From the NCBI GenBank assembly GCA_021014325.1, contig CM037460.1, forward strand, positions 21,110,044-21,174,043: DNA of 64,000 nt. The letters are read 5' to 3'. This document shows, one piece after another, positions 35,555 to 48,400 of the stretch. The position numbers and the translations under genes were made by a program. Position 1 is the first letter of the stretch; every line of letters begins with the position of its first letter. The DNA comes from Plazaster borealis. Lineage: Eukaryota; Echinodermata; Asteroidea; Forcipulatida; Labidiasteridae. Under the pieces are notes generated by a model. It saw only the letters and a program-made list of their open reading frames with translations, was not told the origin of the DNA and did no database searches.

Positions 35555-35774
35555 CTACTTTATTTCATAATGAATGAAAAAGTGGCAGTCAGATATGGAA
35601 ATTTACCCTTGGTTTTACCCATACACCGATGTGTATACAGGTACAGCACTGTAGGCCTATACTCGGTACTTTCCCTAAGTGAAGATAGAAAATCCCATCA
35701 GGGGAAAATGTTTCTCAAGAAGATTCTGTCTACGCCTTAGAAAGCCGCTGTAAAGGAGGGGGGGATCATCTCAA

Positions 35775-36015
35775 AGAGTAAAAACCGGATAGGCGATGGA
35801 TCATTCAGTGTGTTCGGGCCAACTCTCTGGAACCAGTTACCGCAGACCATAAGACCCTCACCAACAGTTGATGCTTTCAAGCGCAATGGAATCTCAAAAC
35901 CCCCTTTTTTTTAGTGTGTTCACATTGCTGATGTTCTTGTTTGGTTGTGAAGCGCAATGATCATTTTTGGAATTGCGCTAAGAGCTGATATTATTATTAT
36001 TATTATTATTATAAA
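35775..36015 (+). mobile_element. LINE 3' end fragment
   Basis: The + strand reads GDGSFSVFGPTLWNQLPQTI then RPSPTVDAFK, a non-LTR ORF2 C-terminus. It is followed by agcgcaatgatcatttttgg and a long (ATT)n tail. Confidence 0.85.
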
Positions 36016-37104
36016 ATCTCTTCCTGCACTGCGCACTGCTGCTTGACACAGTAAGCCCAATTAAATGCAATTAATGATTAGTAATTTTCAGATTGATCAT
36101 TAAATGCCCATGCATTGGCAACGCTCGTCGAGTTGAGTGGCAATTTTATTTATGAAAACCTATACATAGAAAATTTAATTGAGAACAATTGTTGTTAGTG
36201 ATGTCAAGAATTATACTAAGGCCACATAAAAAACCCAATTGTTGATCGTCCCTGCCCGACCCAACGAAACCCCCTTACCCCTTTTTTAATATTTTTTTGT
36301 TATCATAACAACGGCCTTTTCAATTATCTTTTCAGTCAAATCTGGCTCTGTTCTGCGCGCCCGCACACACAGTTAGGTTTGAAAATATGTTTGAAGAAAG
36401 GTAAATTCATGTTGGAACAAAAAGAACAATTCTTCAAATATTTGCTTAGGCTACACTGTGTTTTAGTTTTTTGAAAATGTTTACAGAAAATGTCATCTAG
36501 GAGTTAAATGAGTTTAACAAAACAATTAAAAACATCGAAATCACACAAACCCTCTGTTTTATAGTGACTATGATGATTTCTTTAAAGTTTATTTCATATT
36601 TTGCCATGTCAATAAAACTGAATAAAAAAAATTATATAAAAAAACGCCCTCCCACCTGCACGTCACCCCCCAAAAAAGGAAGGATCGACAATTTGTTGTT
36701 TATGTGGCTTAATAAGTTGTTAGCTAATAAATAACAATAAAAACCATCCCAACTAGCTGTTTGAATTATTCAACATGATGGTCTAAGCCTTGTAGTCAAA
36801 GTCAAACTAAAATGCATTTTCACAACGTGATGGTAAAAACAAAGATACTACGTTGTGATAAAACTGAAAGGCCTACAACATGACCGTTTGTAGTTACAAC
36901 GTTGAGACAATGTGGTGGTCACAACTTTAATCTACATATTTTTACAATACCAAAATACAACTTGGTGACAACGTGATCACCAACACTTAAAGGTATCGTA
37001 CACATTAAAATTAGTGGTTAGTTAGTTATAGATCACTGAGGAAATATTTATCTGGATTTTCCCCAGCCTTTCTTGGGGAAATGGGACCCTGCAATAACTC
37101 AAAG
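36016..37104. other. Intergenic, no gene recognised
   Basis: AT-rich. A decayed MITE start (ttaaaggtatcgtacacatt) occurs at about 36988. Nothing else is supported. Confidence 0.5.
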
Positions 37105-37487
37105 TTAAAGGCACTAAACACGTGTGGTAATTGTCAAAGACCAGTGTTCTCACTTGGTGTATCCCAACATATGCATAAAATAACAAGCCTGTGAAAATTT
37201 GGGCTCAATTGGTCATCAAAGTTGCAAGAAAATGATGAAAGAAAAAACACCCTTGTTGTACAATTTTTGTGTGCTTTCAGATACATGTAGGAATAAAAGG
37301 CTTCTTGCAAGAAGTCTTTTATTTTGTTTGTGAGAAATTACCTTTTTCTCAAACACAACGTTACTTCAGAGGGAGTCGTTTCTCACAATGTTTTATACTA
37401 TCGATAGCTCTCTGTTGCTCGTGACCAAGTCTGTTTTTATGCTAATATATATTTTGAGTAATTACCAAACGTGTACAGTGCCTTTAA
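37105..37487 (+). repeat. TTAA MITE (family M1), copy 4
   Basis: TTAAAGGCACTAAACACGTG at the left, CAAACGTGTACAGTGCCTTTAA at the right end (37466-37487), with the central palindrome cttcttgcaagaag. Confidence 0.9.
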
Positions 37488-38579
37488 ACATTTTGTTTTA
37501 ACAATACCAAAATACAGCGAAAAAGACAACTTAAAACTGGTCACAGGAGGATAATGGTGTTAATGATGTGACTGTCAAATGAAAATAAAATCATTAAATT
37601 GTCACCGATGTTTCTTTGCTTTCAACTCTCAGGTTTTTCCTCCCTTTTTGTGTGTGTCTTATGTCTTATTTAATTAAACATAAAAACAAAAAGTAGTATT
37701 AGAAGTAATTTTGAATGCTTCAAATTTAACAAATACTTTTTACATGTTCTAATGTTTTAACATTAATGGGGTGATATCGGTGAAACCATGGTGAAACATG
37801 GCACTCGTTAGTGTCATCAATTTTTAAGGCGCTGTTGTCGTCATCTGTTGTGCACATGCTCTGATGGATAAGAAAATGATCATGTTTATGTGATTGTTTG
37901 TTCCTAAAGAATAATAATTGCAAATTCTTCTTTTCTATGCACTTTGATAAAGATATCAATCAATATTTGCTGTCTTTTGTTGATTTTGGTGTTATTATTT
38001 AATTTTACAATTCCAAAAAATATCATTTTGTTGAGTCAAAGTAGCAGGCAGAACACACAATTAGTTAACTCTTTCACGCGCCGACCGGTCGCTAGTGACC
38101 GGTTTAAATCCCTTCAGAAAAATAGTTGTAAAAAAAAAATAGAGATCGCTGATTTTTAACATCTGTCATTATCAATTAGTAGAAATGTAATGTTACAATC
38201 TGTACCAGCATTTTAATTTTTTTTCAATTAATTTGTTTTGATGTTTTAAATTGTTATGCAAAAATAAATAATAATTAGTAATCTGAATGTTCTGTTTTTC
38301 CACAGGTCCTTTTGAAAAGTGCATTGATGTGTCTGCCTATCAATCACGTTGGTTTCATACAGGATGACTCTACTGTATAATGGCATACCGGCCTCCACAG
38401 ACATTTTAACCTTCCCTACATGGTGATACCTGTCTGTTTGTTAAATCACAAACAAACAAAAGAGTTGAGTTATTGACGCTTGTGAAAAACCCTTCTGGGG
38501 GTTATGCTGAACTCGTGAACAACCTTGGCACTTCTGGGGTACATGTAGTTATGCTGAACTCACTCATATTGTATGCCAG

Positions 38580-38661
38580 TTTGACATTACAATTTGAACC
38601 AGGAGCATAGCCGGTGGGAAAGTGATCACTTTATGCTCAAGCCAGCTGGATTCTCTGAGAT
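38580..38661 (+). pseudogene. SLC10 leader exon, orphan copy 2
   Basis: An 82-bp block (tttgacattacaatttgaac, then aaagtgatcactttatgctc) between tatgccag and gtaagt, clearly related to 22656-22734 and 44198-44276 but diverged. The following intron resembles the other copies (tgtttgattgt..gtacca) but is split by a SINE. Confidence 0.65.
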
Positions 38662-38692
38662 GTAAGTAAAGATTTAACCATAACCAACCCAA

Positions 38693-38970
38693 CCAGTCAT
38701 GACACTTGTGCCCTTGAACAAGGCACTGAACCATAATTGCTTCGTAAAAAGTTGGGAAGGTAGTGCATTCTGCTCTACCAACCAGGCTCCTAGTTGTTGA
38801 TATCCATGCCTACATGTACATCCTATGGACTGTGAAGGGGTTAACCCTGTTTCAGCCCTAGGAGTAGGTGGCAACATGCCCCTGGTGACAGTTGATGTGG
38901 GTCGACAGCCCAAATCAGTTAAGTGTAGCCCTCACCTTGAAGTGGCCATCCTCGATATGTCATAATTGTT
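38693..38970 (+). mobile_element. SINE (head truncated)
   Basis: It begins gtcatgacacttgtgccctt and continues with aaccataattgcttcgta. The same body occurs inverse at 40196-40546. It lies inside the third SLC10 5'-end copy. Confidence 0.7.
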
Positions 38971-39256
38971 TAAACCTTTCAAATGCAAATTCATGTTTTG
39001 TTTGATTGTGTGGTACCAATTCAAGGTATATTCGTGGAGGTGGTTTGACCAAGGGTAGAAGTTTAGGGGGCACAAGGGACCATAATTAGAGTCCAGCAGG
39101 TTAGGTGTTGAGTTGCCATCAGGTGTTGGGTTATGTTAGAGCAGGATTCTTGTTAATCACTCAAGTTGGGCGGTTTAACCATGGAGCAAGGACCAACTGA
39201 TGTAGTTATTGTATATATGGATGTAGGTAGTTTTAGTGTTATTTTTTTATTTTTTT

Positions 39257-39605
39257 AAAGGTATTGCACACCTTTGGTAACAGCTCAAAATCAGTGTCCA
39301 CATTTTGTGTGATTCAACATGTGCATGAACAAACAAACCTGTGAAAGTTTGAGCTCAATTGGTCATCGATGTCATGAGAAAATAGTGAAAAGAGACCTTA
39401 AGTGTTTTCTGTTTTTTCAAACATCGAGTTTTTATCACGCGTGATAAAAACTATTGTTTTACTCATTTCTCAGAAACGATAGCATTTTAGGCAGAAATAT
39501 TTTAAGGAACCCTTTCTACCATTACTTACTTTAAATCATGTAAGTTATGTGTGAATCTGTGAACATGTGTTTTTCGATCTTACCAATAGTGTACAGGGCC
39601 TTTAA
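39257..39605 (+). repeat. MITE related to family M1
   Basis: The ends ttaaaggtattgcacacctt and gtgtacagggcctttaa are inverted and TTAA-bounded. The centre is a perfect 26-bp palindrome, agttttta...taaaaact, at 39427-39452. The body shares gctcaattggtcatcgatg with family M1. Confidence 0.8.
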
Positions 39606-40140
39606 GGGGGGGGGGGGGTAATTGGCAGGCTTGCAACTTTTCAGCCGATCATTCAATTTCCTCCTTTGATTTGTTTCTCAGTTGTGCTATTTGGCAATTT
39701 AAATAATCTGAAAACGCAGTACAAAGTTTTGTTTTTCAAAAAAAAATTCTCCCTTTTTTTTCTTCCACAAACTGCAGTTGAATGCCTGAATGGTAAATCC
39801 AATAGGATTTAGAATGCTATTTTACACCAATGTATGATTAAGCACTGGAAACTTATTTTTTGGTAGTAAGCTTCTACAAACAAAAATGGACAACAAACTG
39901 ATGTTCTTGTATCACAGAGCAAGCTACAATTCCAGGCCTGTAATTTCATCTTTGAGAGGGCAAGGCCATTTTCATTTTGCAAAGGGCACTTCTGTGAAAT
40001 CCGTAGCTTATTTGTGCTAATCATTGTAAATTTCATCGCAAAAAGTTAGAATTTCTTAATGTTCAACTTTGTAAGTACACAGAAAGTGGTTGATTAAAGA
40101 AAGTGTGAAAGAAAGTCCTCAGAATATGGCAAAAGTAAGG

Positions 40141-40624
40141 GGTGACTGCTCTATTTTCCGACAACCCTATGTTCCGAAAAACCCCTCATGATTTACTATT
40201 ATCACAAAGCCGAACGGCCAATTCAAGGTGAGGGCTACACTTCCTAAACCGATTTGGGCTATCGACCCAAACTCACTGCCACCAGGGGCACGATGCCACC
40301 TACTCCTGGGGCTTAAACAGGGTTACCCCTTCACAGTCCGTAAGGATGTAGTCATGGGTATCGTCCACTTGGAGCCTGGCTGGTAGAGCAGAATGCACTA
40401 CCTTTCCAACTTTTTTTACGAAGCAATTACGGTTAAGTGCCTCGCTCAAGGGCACAAGTGTCATGACAGGGTATCAAACCCACACTGTGCTGCTGACAAC
40501 ACCAGAGCTTGGGTCCTATGAACTAGACCACTCGGCCAATTGCTAGGGTTAGGGTTAGGATTAGGATTAGAAAAATACACAAGGGGTGTCGGAACATAGG
40601 GGTGTCGAAACATAGGGGTGTAAC
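40141..40624. mobile_element. Telomere-repeat MITE, copy 3, split by a SINE
   Basis: The ends ggtgactgctctattttccg and cataggggtgtaacc are flanked by an 8-bp duplication, AAGTAAGG. The (TTAGGG)-type tract at about 40548-40570 is decayed, and a SINE (40196-40546) is inserted just before it. Confidence 0.85.
40196..40546 (-). mobile_element. tRNA-derived SINE nested in a DNA transposon
   Basis: On the - strand it begins ggccgagtggtctagttcat (A-box-like) and has gtgtgggtttgataccctgt (B-box-like), then the same body as 38693-38970. Confidence 0.75.
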
Positions 40625-41514
40625 CAAGTAAGGTACTGATTTCACATGTAACAGGGACACCAAAAAGGTTTGGTGTCCTGTTACTGTGTGACAGTTTATC
40701 CTTATTGTGTATGATTTGTAAAATTCATGCTGTGAATTAATTAGGTATTACTATTAGTGCTGCTCTAATGCACAGAATCAGTTACGGGTATACATGTATC
40801 AATGACTGTGAATGTGAAGAAATTCACCAAATTGCACGCCTTGTGTGAAGCTGCGTCCCCAATTTCACGAAATGGCCCACATGCATAAATTTACAAAACT
40901 TTTAAAGGTCGAAAGAGTCTACAAAAAAGGTGGTGTTTAAAACTAAAGATGTATTGCCCTTGTTTGGATGAAATTATTAAAACACTAATTTCAAAAAAAG
41001 GTTTGTTTTCTGACTTAAGGAACTGTAGATACAAACACAAGGGGTACGTTCTGATTGGTTGACTGGCGGCCAATAAGAAGAATAAGCAAGTTAATGAATA
41101 TTCATGGCTCTTGTAACCTCTGAGCTGTGAAGAGGTCGCAGCATGTAGAGCTGACCTCAGGATACACAAATGCTATACGGTTGTTGTTATGTTTGTGAAT
41201 CATGAATGTACACTGTAAAAGACCATGCTTGGCACTGGACACTCAAGAAATATGTTGTTTTATTATCCAGGCCGATAAGAAGGGTCCTCTAGTCATACAA
41301 TCACCATACAATTTGGTCCGAAACTTATTTAATGAGTGATGAAAGGGTCAGGTCAAAGACGCTGATGTCCCGAAACTTGGCGAATTTTGCAGGAAAACAA
41401 ATTATTATAATAATTTAGGCCTACCCACAGTGTCATTAATCCTGTTGTGTGCTTTGCGGCAGTGGGCTGTTTTGGGGAATGCACAATTCAAAATATATTC
41501 ATAACCAATTACCC

Positions 41515-42115
41515 TTCATTTGAAACATGTATTGATTATCGTCTACAAGGGTTACATTCGACCAGTATTAGAATATGCCGCCCCCTGCCTGGCATTCATT
41601 GTTGACTCTGGGCCAGTCTAACCAGTTAGAACTAGTTCAAAAACACATTTGCCGTTGGATTTGGACTCCTTGTTTGAAAGGAGGAATAAACTTTGCTCTA
41701 AATTTGCTTTAAAAACTTTCAGGTCAACAAAATTAGCTGACTGGTTCCCCAAGTCAAATACGGTTCATGGTATGGAGTTAAGAACTAAACGGGTGATTTA
41801 GAAACATAAAGGTTCCACTAAAAGATTTCATAACAGCCCTGTTCCATATCTAACTGGATTGTTAAATGACATGCTTAACTATTGATTTCTCAATCTCTTT
41901 TTATTAATGCTTGTGCTATTTTTGTGTCCTGTTCAAAAACAAATTCTTTGACAGTTTTCTTTGGGTTTTTATATTTTATATCGACTATGTGTAACTTGTG
42001 CTTTTTTAACTACCGACTGTGTATTTTAGCTTTTTTATTTTGAATATTGTAACCACTGTACAATTTATCCTCCGGGCTGCAAAAGGATGAGAATAAACCA
42101 AAAATAATAATAAAA
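41515..42115 (+). mobile_element. Decayed LINE reverse-transcriptase fragment
   Basis: In shifting + frames it reads VYKGYIRPVLEYAAP and LVQKHICRWIWTP, as in the end of the RT domain of non-LTR elements, with several frameshifts. It ends in an A-rich (aataataataaaa) tail. Confidence 0.75.
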
Positions 42116-43240
42116 ATGTATGTTCTGGGTACATGCGTTTGAAAAGTAATGAATTGAATTTATTCTTGACTCATCATAGAAGATGAATGGTGGTGGCGGA
42201 TTGTACGTTGTAACCGGCCATTGTACTCGTCCTGCGTATTAGTTGACTCGCACAAACAACCCAACCTTATGGATCTGGTTTGTGGGCTCCTGCTATTGTA
42301 GTCCTAATCCCTTTTCGAAAGAATTCCTCTGTGGGTTCCAAGTTGAACTAAGAAAAACTTTGTGGGGTCAGTTGTTCAATTGTGTAAAATACACACAAGG
42401 GCCCTCCCATAAGCCCACACTACTGACTGTACAATGTACAAGTACTGTACTGACGCAAGTCATAGAGAAAGGCCCTATGCTCAAAGTGTGATATGCACAC
42501 TGTGTGTAAGCAATGAATATTCACAGCTGAACTGCTGCAACATGCACATTTTTTATGTCATATATCTGAGGATTTTTAAGTTGTTGCCGGTAATCCTTGG
42601 CTATCAAATGAAATATTAATAACTCTTCCTACCCCGTAAATAACATTTTTACATTTAATTTAAACTTTCAAATCAGACTAAAATCAGGCAGTGCATCTTA
42701 ACAATCAATGCCATTTTTTTTAATGAAAAGCGAAAACAATTTGGAATTTAAACCTCTTGCCCAACACTTCTGTCATCCAATAAACCATGTAACCTTTATT
42801 TACAAAAAGAGTGTCCTTGTACATTCCAGAGCCTTTCTGGCAGGCAAGATACTACACTGGTTATATGGGAAATTTTACATTTTGTGTCATATTTTGCACA
42901 TCAACTTAAGTGTTATAAAAGTAACAGCTGAACAAGCTTTGAGCTGTGACCCCTTTCTTCATACCAAAAGTTGCAATCTCCATGAAATGTAAGATTGGAT
43001 GTATTCTTCTATTGTGGTGTGTACAAATTGTGGCTGCAGGAAGTCCAGGCTCTGGTTGCTCTTTTGTAAACATTTGATGTTGCAGGTTACATGGTCTTTA
43101 TGGAAACTATTCTGAAACACAGTGGAGCCTATATTTATACCTCCAGCCCTCTTAATTCCTTAAGAAAACTTGAACATTGGTACACTTAAACGCAATTTTC
43201 AAATTTTGAGGCTAAATCAGAGGGGGTCCTGGGATGATTT
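42116..43240. other. Intergenic, no gene recognised
   Basis: No supported exon or repeat. The frame at 42708-42992 has no domain. Confidence 0.45.
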
Positions 43241-43244
43241 TTTA

Positions 43245-44745
43245 AATTTACAGCTGTGATGAGCCAGGGGATTTCCAATTTATTCGATTTCTATACATGT
43301 TTTGTGTGTGTTTTGGTTGCAATGGTCCTGACAACTAAAACTGCTTCAACTGTTTGCGAGATGCAAACAAATTAATCGTTAAAGAACCAGTGGTTATATA
43401 TGCAGGTGCTATTCACACTAAGTAATTCTTGAACAAATTTGATAAAATCTTGTGTATACATTGTTAGGCTGATAAAGGACTGTGTGCCCATGACCTACAT
43501 TTTCCACTGGGTTTGGTAACTCTAGTGTAAACTATGACTGTTTTATGTTACATGTATTTTGGATAAATTTCTTAGATTCAAAGGATCGGTTCTGTTTTTT
43601 GAATTTTTATATTTCCTAAAGACTTCCTGAACTTCCTGAACATGTTAAAATTTGTTTATTTATTTATTTGGTCAGCAGACTGTAGTTCTGCCTCACAATT
43701 TAATTATAAGTTAATGGATTTTGTTTTATGGACACAGCTTCTAATTACAACAGATTAAAATAAAAGTGAAAAGAGCATAAAAGTGGAAGTATATTTATAA
43801 TCTAATAAAAAATGCTATAATGCCTAAATATGTAACGAAGGATGGACCAAAACATTGTCGGTCAACATCATAGGCCGAGATTGAAGTATTTTCAACCACA
43901 ATCCCCCCGCCGCCCAACCCATTCTCTAATTCCAAAGATTTAAAGATCATGTTTGCATAATTAGTAGTTAATTAAATTAATCGATACCAGCAGGAGTCTG
44001 ATGTAAAAAAGAAATAATTAGTTATCTTAATTTACTGAATTTTCCACATGTTCTTTTTTAAAAAGAAAAAAGAAGCGGATATTTGCATATTGATTTGGCC
44101 TCCTATATGAATATTACATCAATCTTGTTGGTTAATACATTGTAAACATCACTCCGCTGGTTTTTTAAGCTAACAACGTGTTGCTGTTTGTTGCCAGTTT
44201 GACATTACAGTTGCACCAAGGAGGATCAGCAAGAAAGTGATCACTTTATGCTCAAGTCAGCTGGATTCTCTGAGATGTAAGTCAAGATTTCTTTTATCAA
44301 AAGTTATTCGATTGTTTTGTACCATGGAGGTAGGTTAATTCATAGAGGTAGTTAATTTGGAGTGATGAAGACTGCATCAGTAAACTGATTATGCTTGACA
44401 AGGGATCAGGCATAGTTATAATCACGAGTCCAACCGTTCTTGACGCACCATATGTTATGGATGGAGAGCAGTTGTTAAATTTACAACTTTGATGAGCCAG
44501 AGGAAATCTACTCTTTATGTTGTGCGTGCTTTTCAGTTGCAATTATGGTCCTTGTGAAGTTTGAAGAATAAAAAAATCAAAATTTCTAACCACTGAAACT
44601 GCTTTATACAAATGTTTGCAAGATGCAAACAAATTAATCCCTGAGAAATCAGTGGTTATAATAATGTGGTAAACACACTGTGTAATTCTTGAACAAATTT
44701 GATAAAATCTTGTGTGTACATTATTAGCTGTTAATAAAAACAAAA
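43245..44745 (+). repeat. Local duplication inside the SLC10 5' region
   Basis: 43245-43490 matches 44476-44745 (shared gatgcaaacaaattaat and tcttgaacaaatttgataaa) in the same orientation, about 1.2 kb apart. Confidence 0.75.
44198..44276 (+). other. SLC10 probable 5' leader exon
   Basis: A 79-bp block with acceptor-like gtttgttgccag before it and donor gat|gtaagt after it. It is preserved in three copies in the window, while the flanks diverge more, as expected for an exon. It contains ATG CTC AAG TCA. If spliced to the acceptor at 45483 this short frame overlaps the main start out of frame. Transcription is not shown by sequence alone. Confidence 0.55.
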
Positions 44746-45483
44746 ACTGTGTCCTGTTTATGTCTTCATCATGCTTTTTCCCAAACTGTAAAGTATGATA
44801 GTCAAATACATAAATTCTTAAATTATTAGAGTTACTTTTCAAGTTTAATTTAGATTAACTTTTGAATTATTGTTATCCTGTGATTGAATTTCCAAAGGAT
44901 TTTTAACCTCCCAACTTATATGCATACACATTTTTAATATATTCGTATTAATGAACCCAAAACTCTTGGGAAAATTTTCCAACAAGTTGACCAACCATTT
45001 GAGAACTCCACAGCTTGTTTACATACCCCTTACTTTTTTTTCTAGTTTACTTCACTCCACTGCAGGAGGAAAGCCTCTTCACCAATTTTCCATTTCACTC
45101 TATCTTGAGCTATCTGTTGCTAAGAAATGCCATTTTATGTTCTTAGTTCATCCCTCCAGCTTCTGCTTTGTCTTTCTCTTTTGGAGGAATAGCTCAGCCA
45201 GCACACAACTCCACTCTATTCAACAAAGTCAAAGCTACAAACATGTTAACTGATTTCAAAGCAATTAGTTTCAGTTGGCAAAATCACTTTCTGGTGTCCA
45301 TGTTGTTCCTTTTGTTACTGAGGTCCAAACTGCTGACAGAAAAAACGATTGGGGTGTTCCACACTCACTCACAACACCCTGTTTGATACACCTTGGTTTT
45401 TTGTTTGTTTGTTTATTTTAAACAGACATAAAATGTTATATGCACGTGAACAATTATGTACTTTCTAATCCACTACATTACAG

Positions 45484-48400
45484 TACACCATGGCACAGAC
45501 GGAACCTGCTGTTATTTTGGGCACAACCCTGGCTGGTTACATTGCAGATATGGATACCAACGAGACAAACTTTACAACTGTTATGATAGATGAGAACCCA
45601 CCTCAGTACATTCAGGCATGTATTACACAAAGTTTATTGTAGGTCCTTTGGTAGACTCATTTACAAGAGTGGTTATTTGAACACTTGCAGGATTTGTTAT
45701 TATGAGACTGTGTGAGCTTATGTTGAGAAGTTTTGAAGCGTGCCTGCAAATTATTGAGCTGACATTAAGACTGCGCTAATGACCTGAGATTAAGGTCATG
45801 GTCATGACCTTAGGTTAAGGTCATGGTCATGACCTAAGGTTAAGGTCATTTATTTATTTATTTATTTATTTTAAATCTTCGGACAAAAGTACATATATAC
45901 ATTTTTAAAATTGTCCGGGTCAAGACAAAAGTTTAAAAAACTGTCATCATAGATGTGTCAGACCCAAAGCCTTAACCTAAGGTCATGGTCATGACCTTAG
46001 GTTAAGGTCATGATCATGACCTAAGGTTAAGGTCGTGGCCATAAGCCATTTTGAGATATGGCGGACACATTACTATAACACTGTTTGGTTTGGGTAAATT
46101 TGTCTGTATACACCCACATCTTACAGTGCACTCCTATAGTGTCCACCATATCTCAAAAAGGCTAATGGTTAACCAGTTTGCTTCGGGATTAAAAGTCCTT
46201 TTCCAGTTGCCTGTGTGGGATTATTCTCAGTCAAAAAGCAAGTTTTTTCCCCAGCCATTAATAATTTATTTTGTCAATCAAACTCTCTTTGGACACACCA
46301 TATAAAGACGTTATCTCATTGGCATCTGCATATTTTAACGGCTTGTATTTTTTTTACGTCGTGTTTCTGAAGCACAATCAGACCGTTGGAAAGCTGTTAT
46401 GTAACGGCCGGTCATCGACCCACGCCCGGTCGTACACATGGCATCCTGGAGAGAGGAAAAAGGCCTCATGACAGTGCAGTGTCTTTTAAAAGATATTTGC
46501 AGTGCCTTTTCCCCAGGGCCACTGAACCATGACCACAGGGACACCATGAAACAGTTGCCTGTGTACACGCAACCCGCCACAGTAGCTCACCGCACATGGC
46601 GTGTTGATATTTAAACACCCGCAGAAACTCGAATGCCAGTTGATGAGACTGCCACTGCGTGTTGTGTAAGAGTTTTGTGCGTTGTTGTGTCCTCCGATGC
46701 GAACTGGTTATTATATAGACATTGTCTTGAGATTACTGACGTACATTGGCCTCAGATTCAGAGTCACGTGACAAGTTAACTGATAATTGCATCAAGAATA
46801 AAGAATATTTTGGTTTTAACTTAAAGTTATCGTACACGTTTGGTAATGACTCAAAAAAAAAATAAATACTTGGTAACAAGCAACGGAGAGCTGTTGATAG
46901 TATAAAACATTGTAGGAAACGACTCCCTCTGAAGTATCGTAGTTTTTGAGAAAGAGGTAATTTCTAAATAAAATAATGAAAACTTCTTGCAAGAAGTTTT
47001 TATTCCTATCTGAAAGCACACAAATTTGTACAACAAGGGTGTTTTTCTTTCATCATTTTCTTACAACTTCGATGACCAATTGAGCCCAAACTTTCACAGG
47101 CTTGTTATTTTATGCATATGTTGGAATACACCAAGTGGGAACACTGGTCTTTGAAAATTTCCAAACATGTTCAGTGCCTTTGAAGGGTCTGTATACATTT
47201 GGTAATGACTCTGAAAATTAATGGAAATAAAAAACTAACTTGGTAAGAAGTACAGCAGCTTTGGATAGTAAAATGCATTTTGAGAAACTTTCACTTTGAA
47301 GTACTGCGGTTATGGAAAAAGATATCACTTTTTATCCCCAAAAATTTGAATCTGAGAAGCGTTACTGCAGTATTTTTTCTCTGATTATGTATTCCAATTG
47401 CAGATTATTCTACCTAGAATTCTAGATTTTTGGCCGTGGCTCACGGCTGTGATTCTGCGAGTCAAGTTGGCGCCTACTCAATTTTCTCACTTGACAACCT
47501 CAAATCCTGGAACTAATTTTGAGAACCTTTGTTGTCTTTCCTTTGTCAAGTCAGGGTTTCATTGTGGCTGAGATATTTTCAAAGAAGCTCCAAGAAGTTC
47601 CAAAAAATAATACCGCGGGTGGGCACGGAATTTGTTTAAAATATCGACGTGAAGTAGTTAACTGCTAGATATGTTAGATATCTACAGATCAAGTTTACAA
47701 ATAAAATACCAAAACAGCAAAATATTTGTTGTAACAACAATTTCCCAGGAGTGCTTAGATTTCACCTTGCACTTTTCTCAACTATGAACATGCACAAAAT
47801 AACAATTTAACAAAATCTGGTATTTTCTTGAAAATGTGACCTAGTGTAGTTTGTCTTTTTGAGATACTACTAGCCTTTTTGGGGTATTTGGTGGACAAAA
47901 TGAAAGGGCACTGTTTGACTTGGGTAAACCTTTTGTGTACACTCACTCCACAGAATGCTGAGCTCTAATTGTCGTCAAGTCTGCTGTGCACTCCCTCTAC
48001 TGTCAACTGTGGACAAAGAATATCAATACCATGTGACAGGGCTGTATTGTAAAATAATCCAATGGGATAGCTGAAATTTGCCAAACAGCTAAAATGGCAG
48101 CTCGCATGACTTGCCTCAAAGCAGATACAGTACCATGACGGACTGGGGCGTGTTTTGGCGACCCTGATTAGAAACAAGTTTTCTGACATGAAATTCATTG
48201 ACTGAAATAATTTCCGAGAGCTACGCGAAAACGGGTTGAGACCACGAACAGTTCGTACGTGGGTGCTTCTCTTGAAAATTATTGTTCTCAAAATATACAC
48301 CCTTCATTTAATTTTCAAATTATGGAACTTAGTCTTACCAACCAAAAGGACCTATGGTATAAATGCAAAAAATAGTTAATGGCCTGACTTTTCGACCCTA

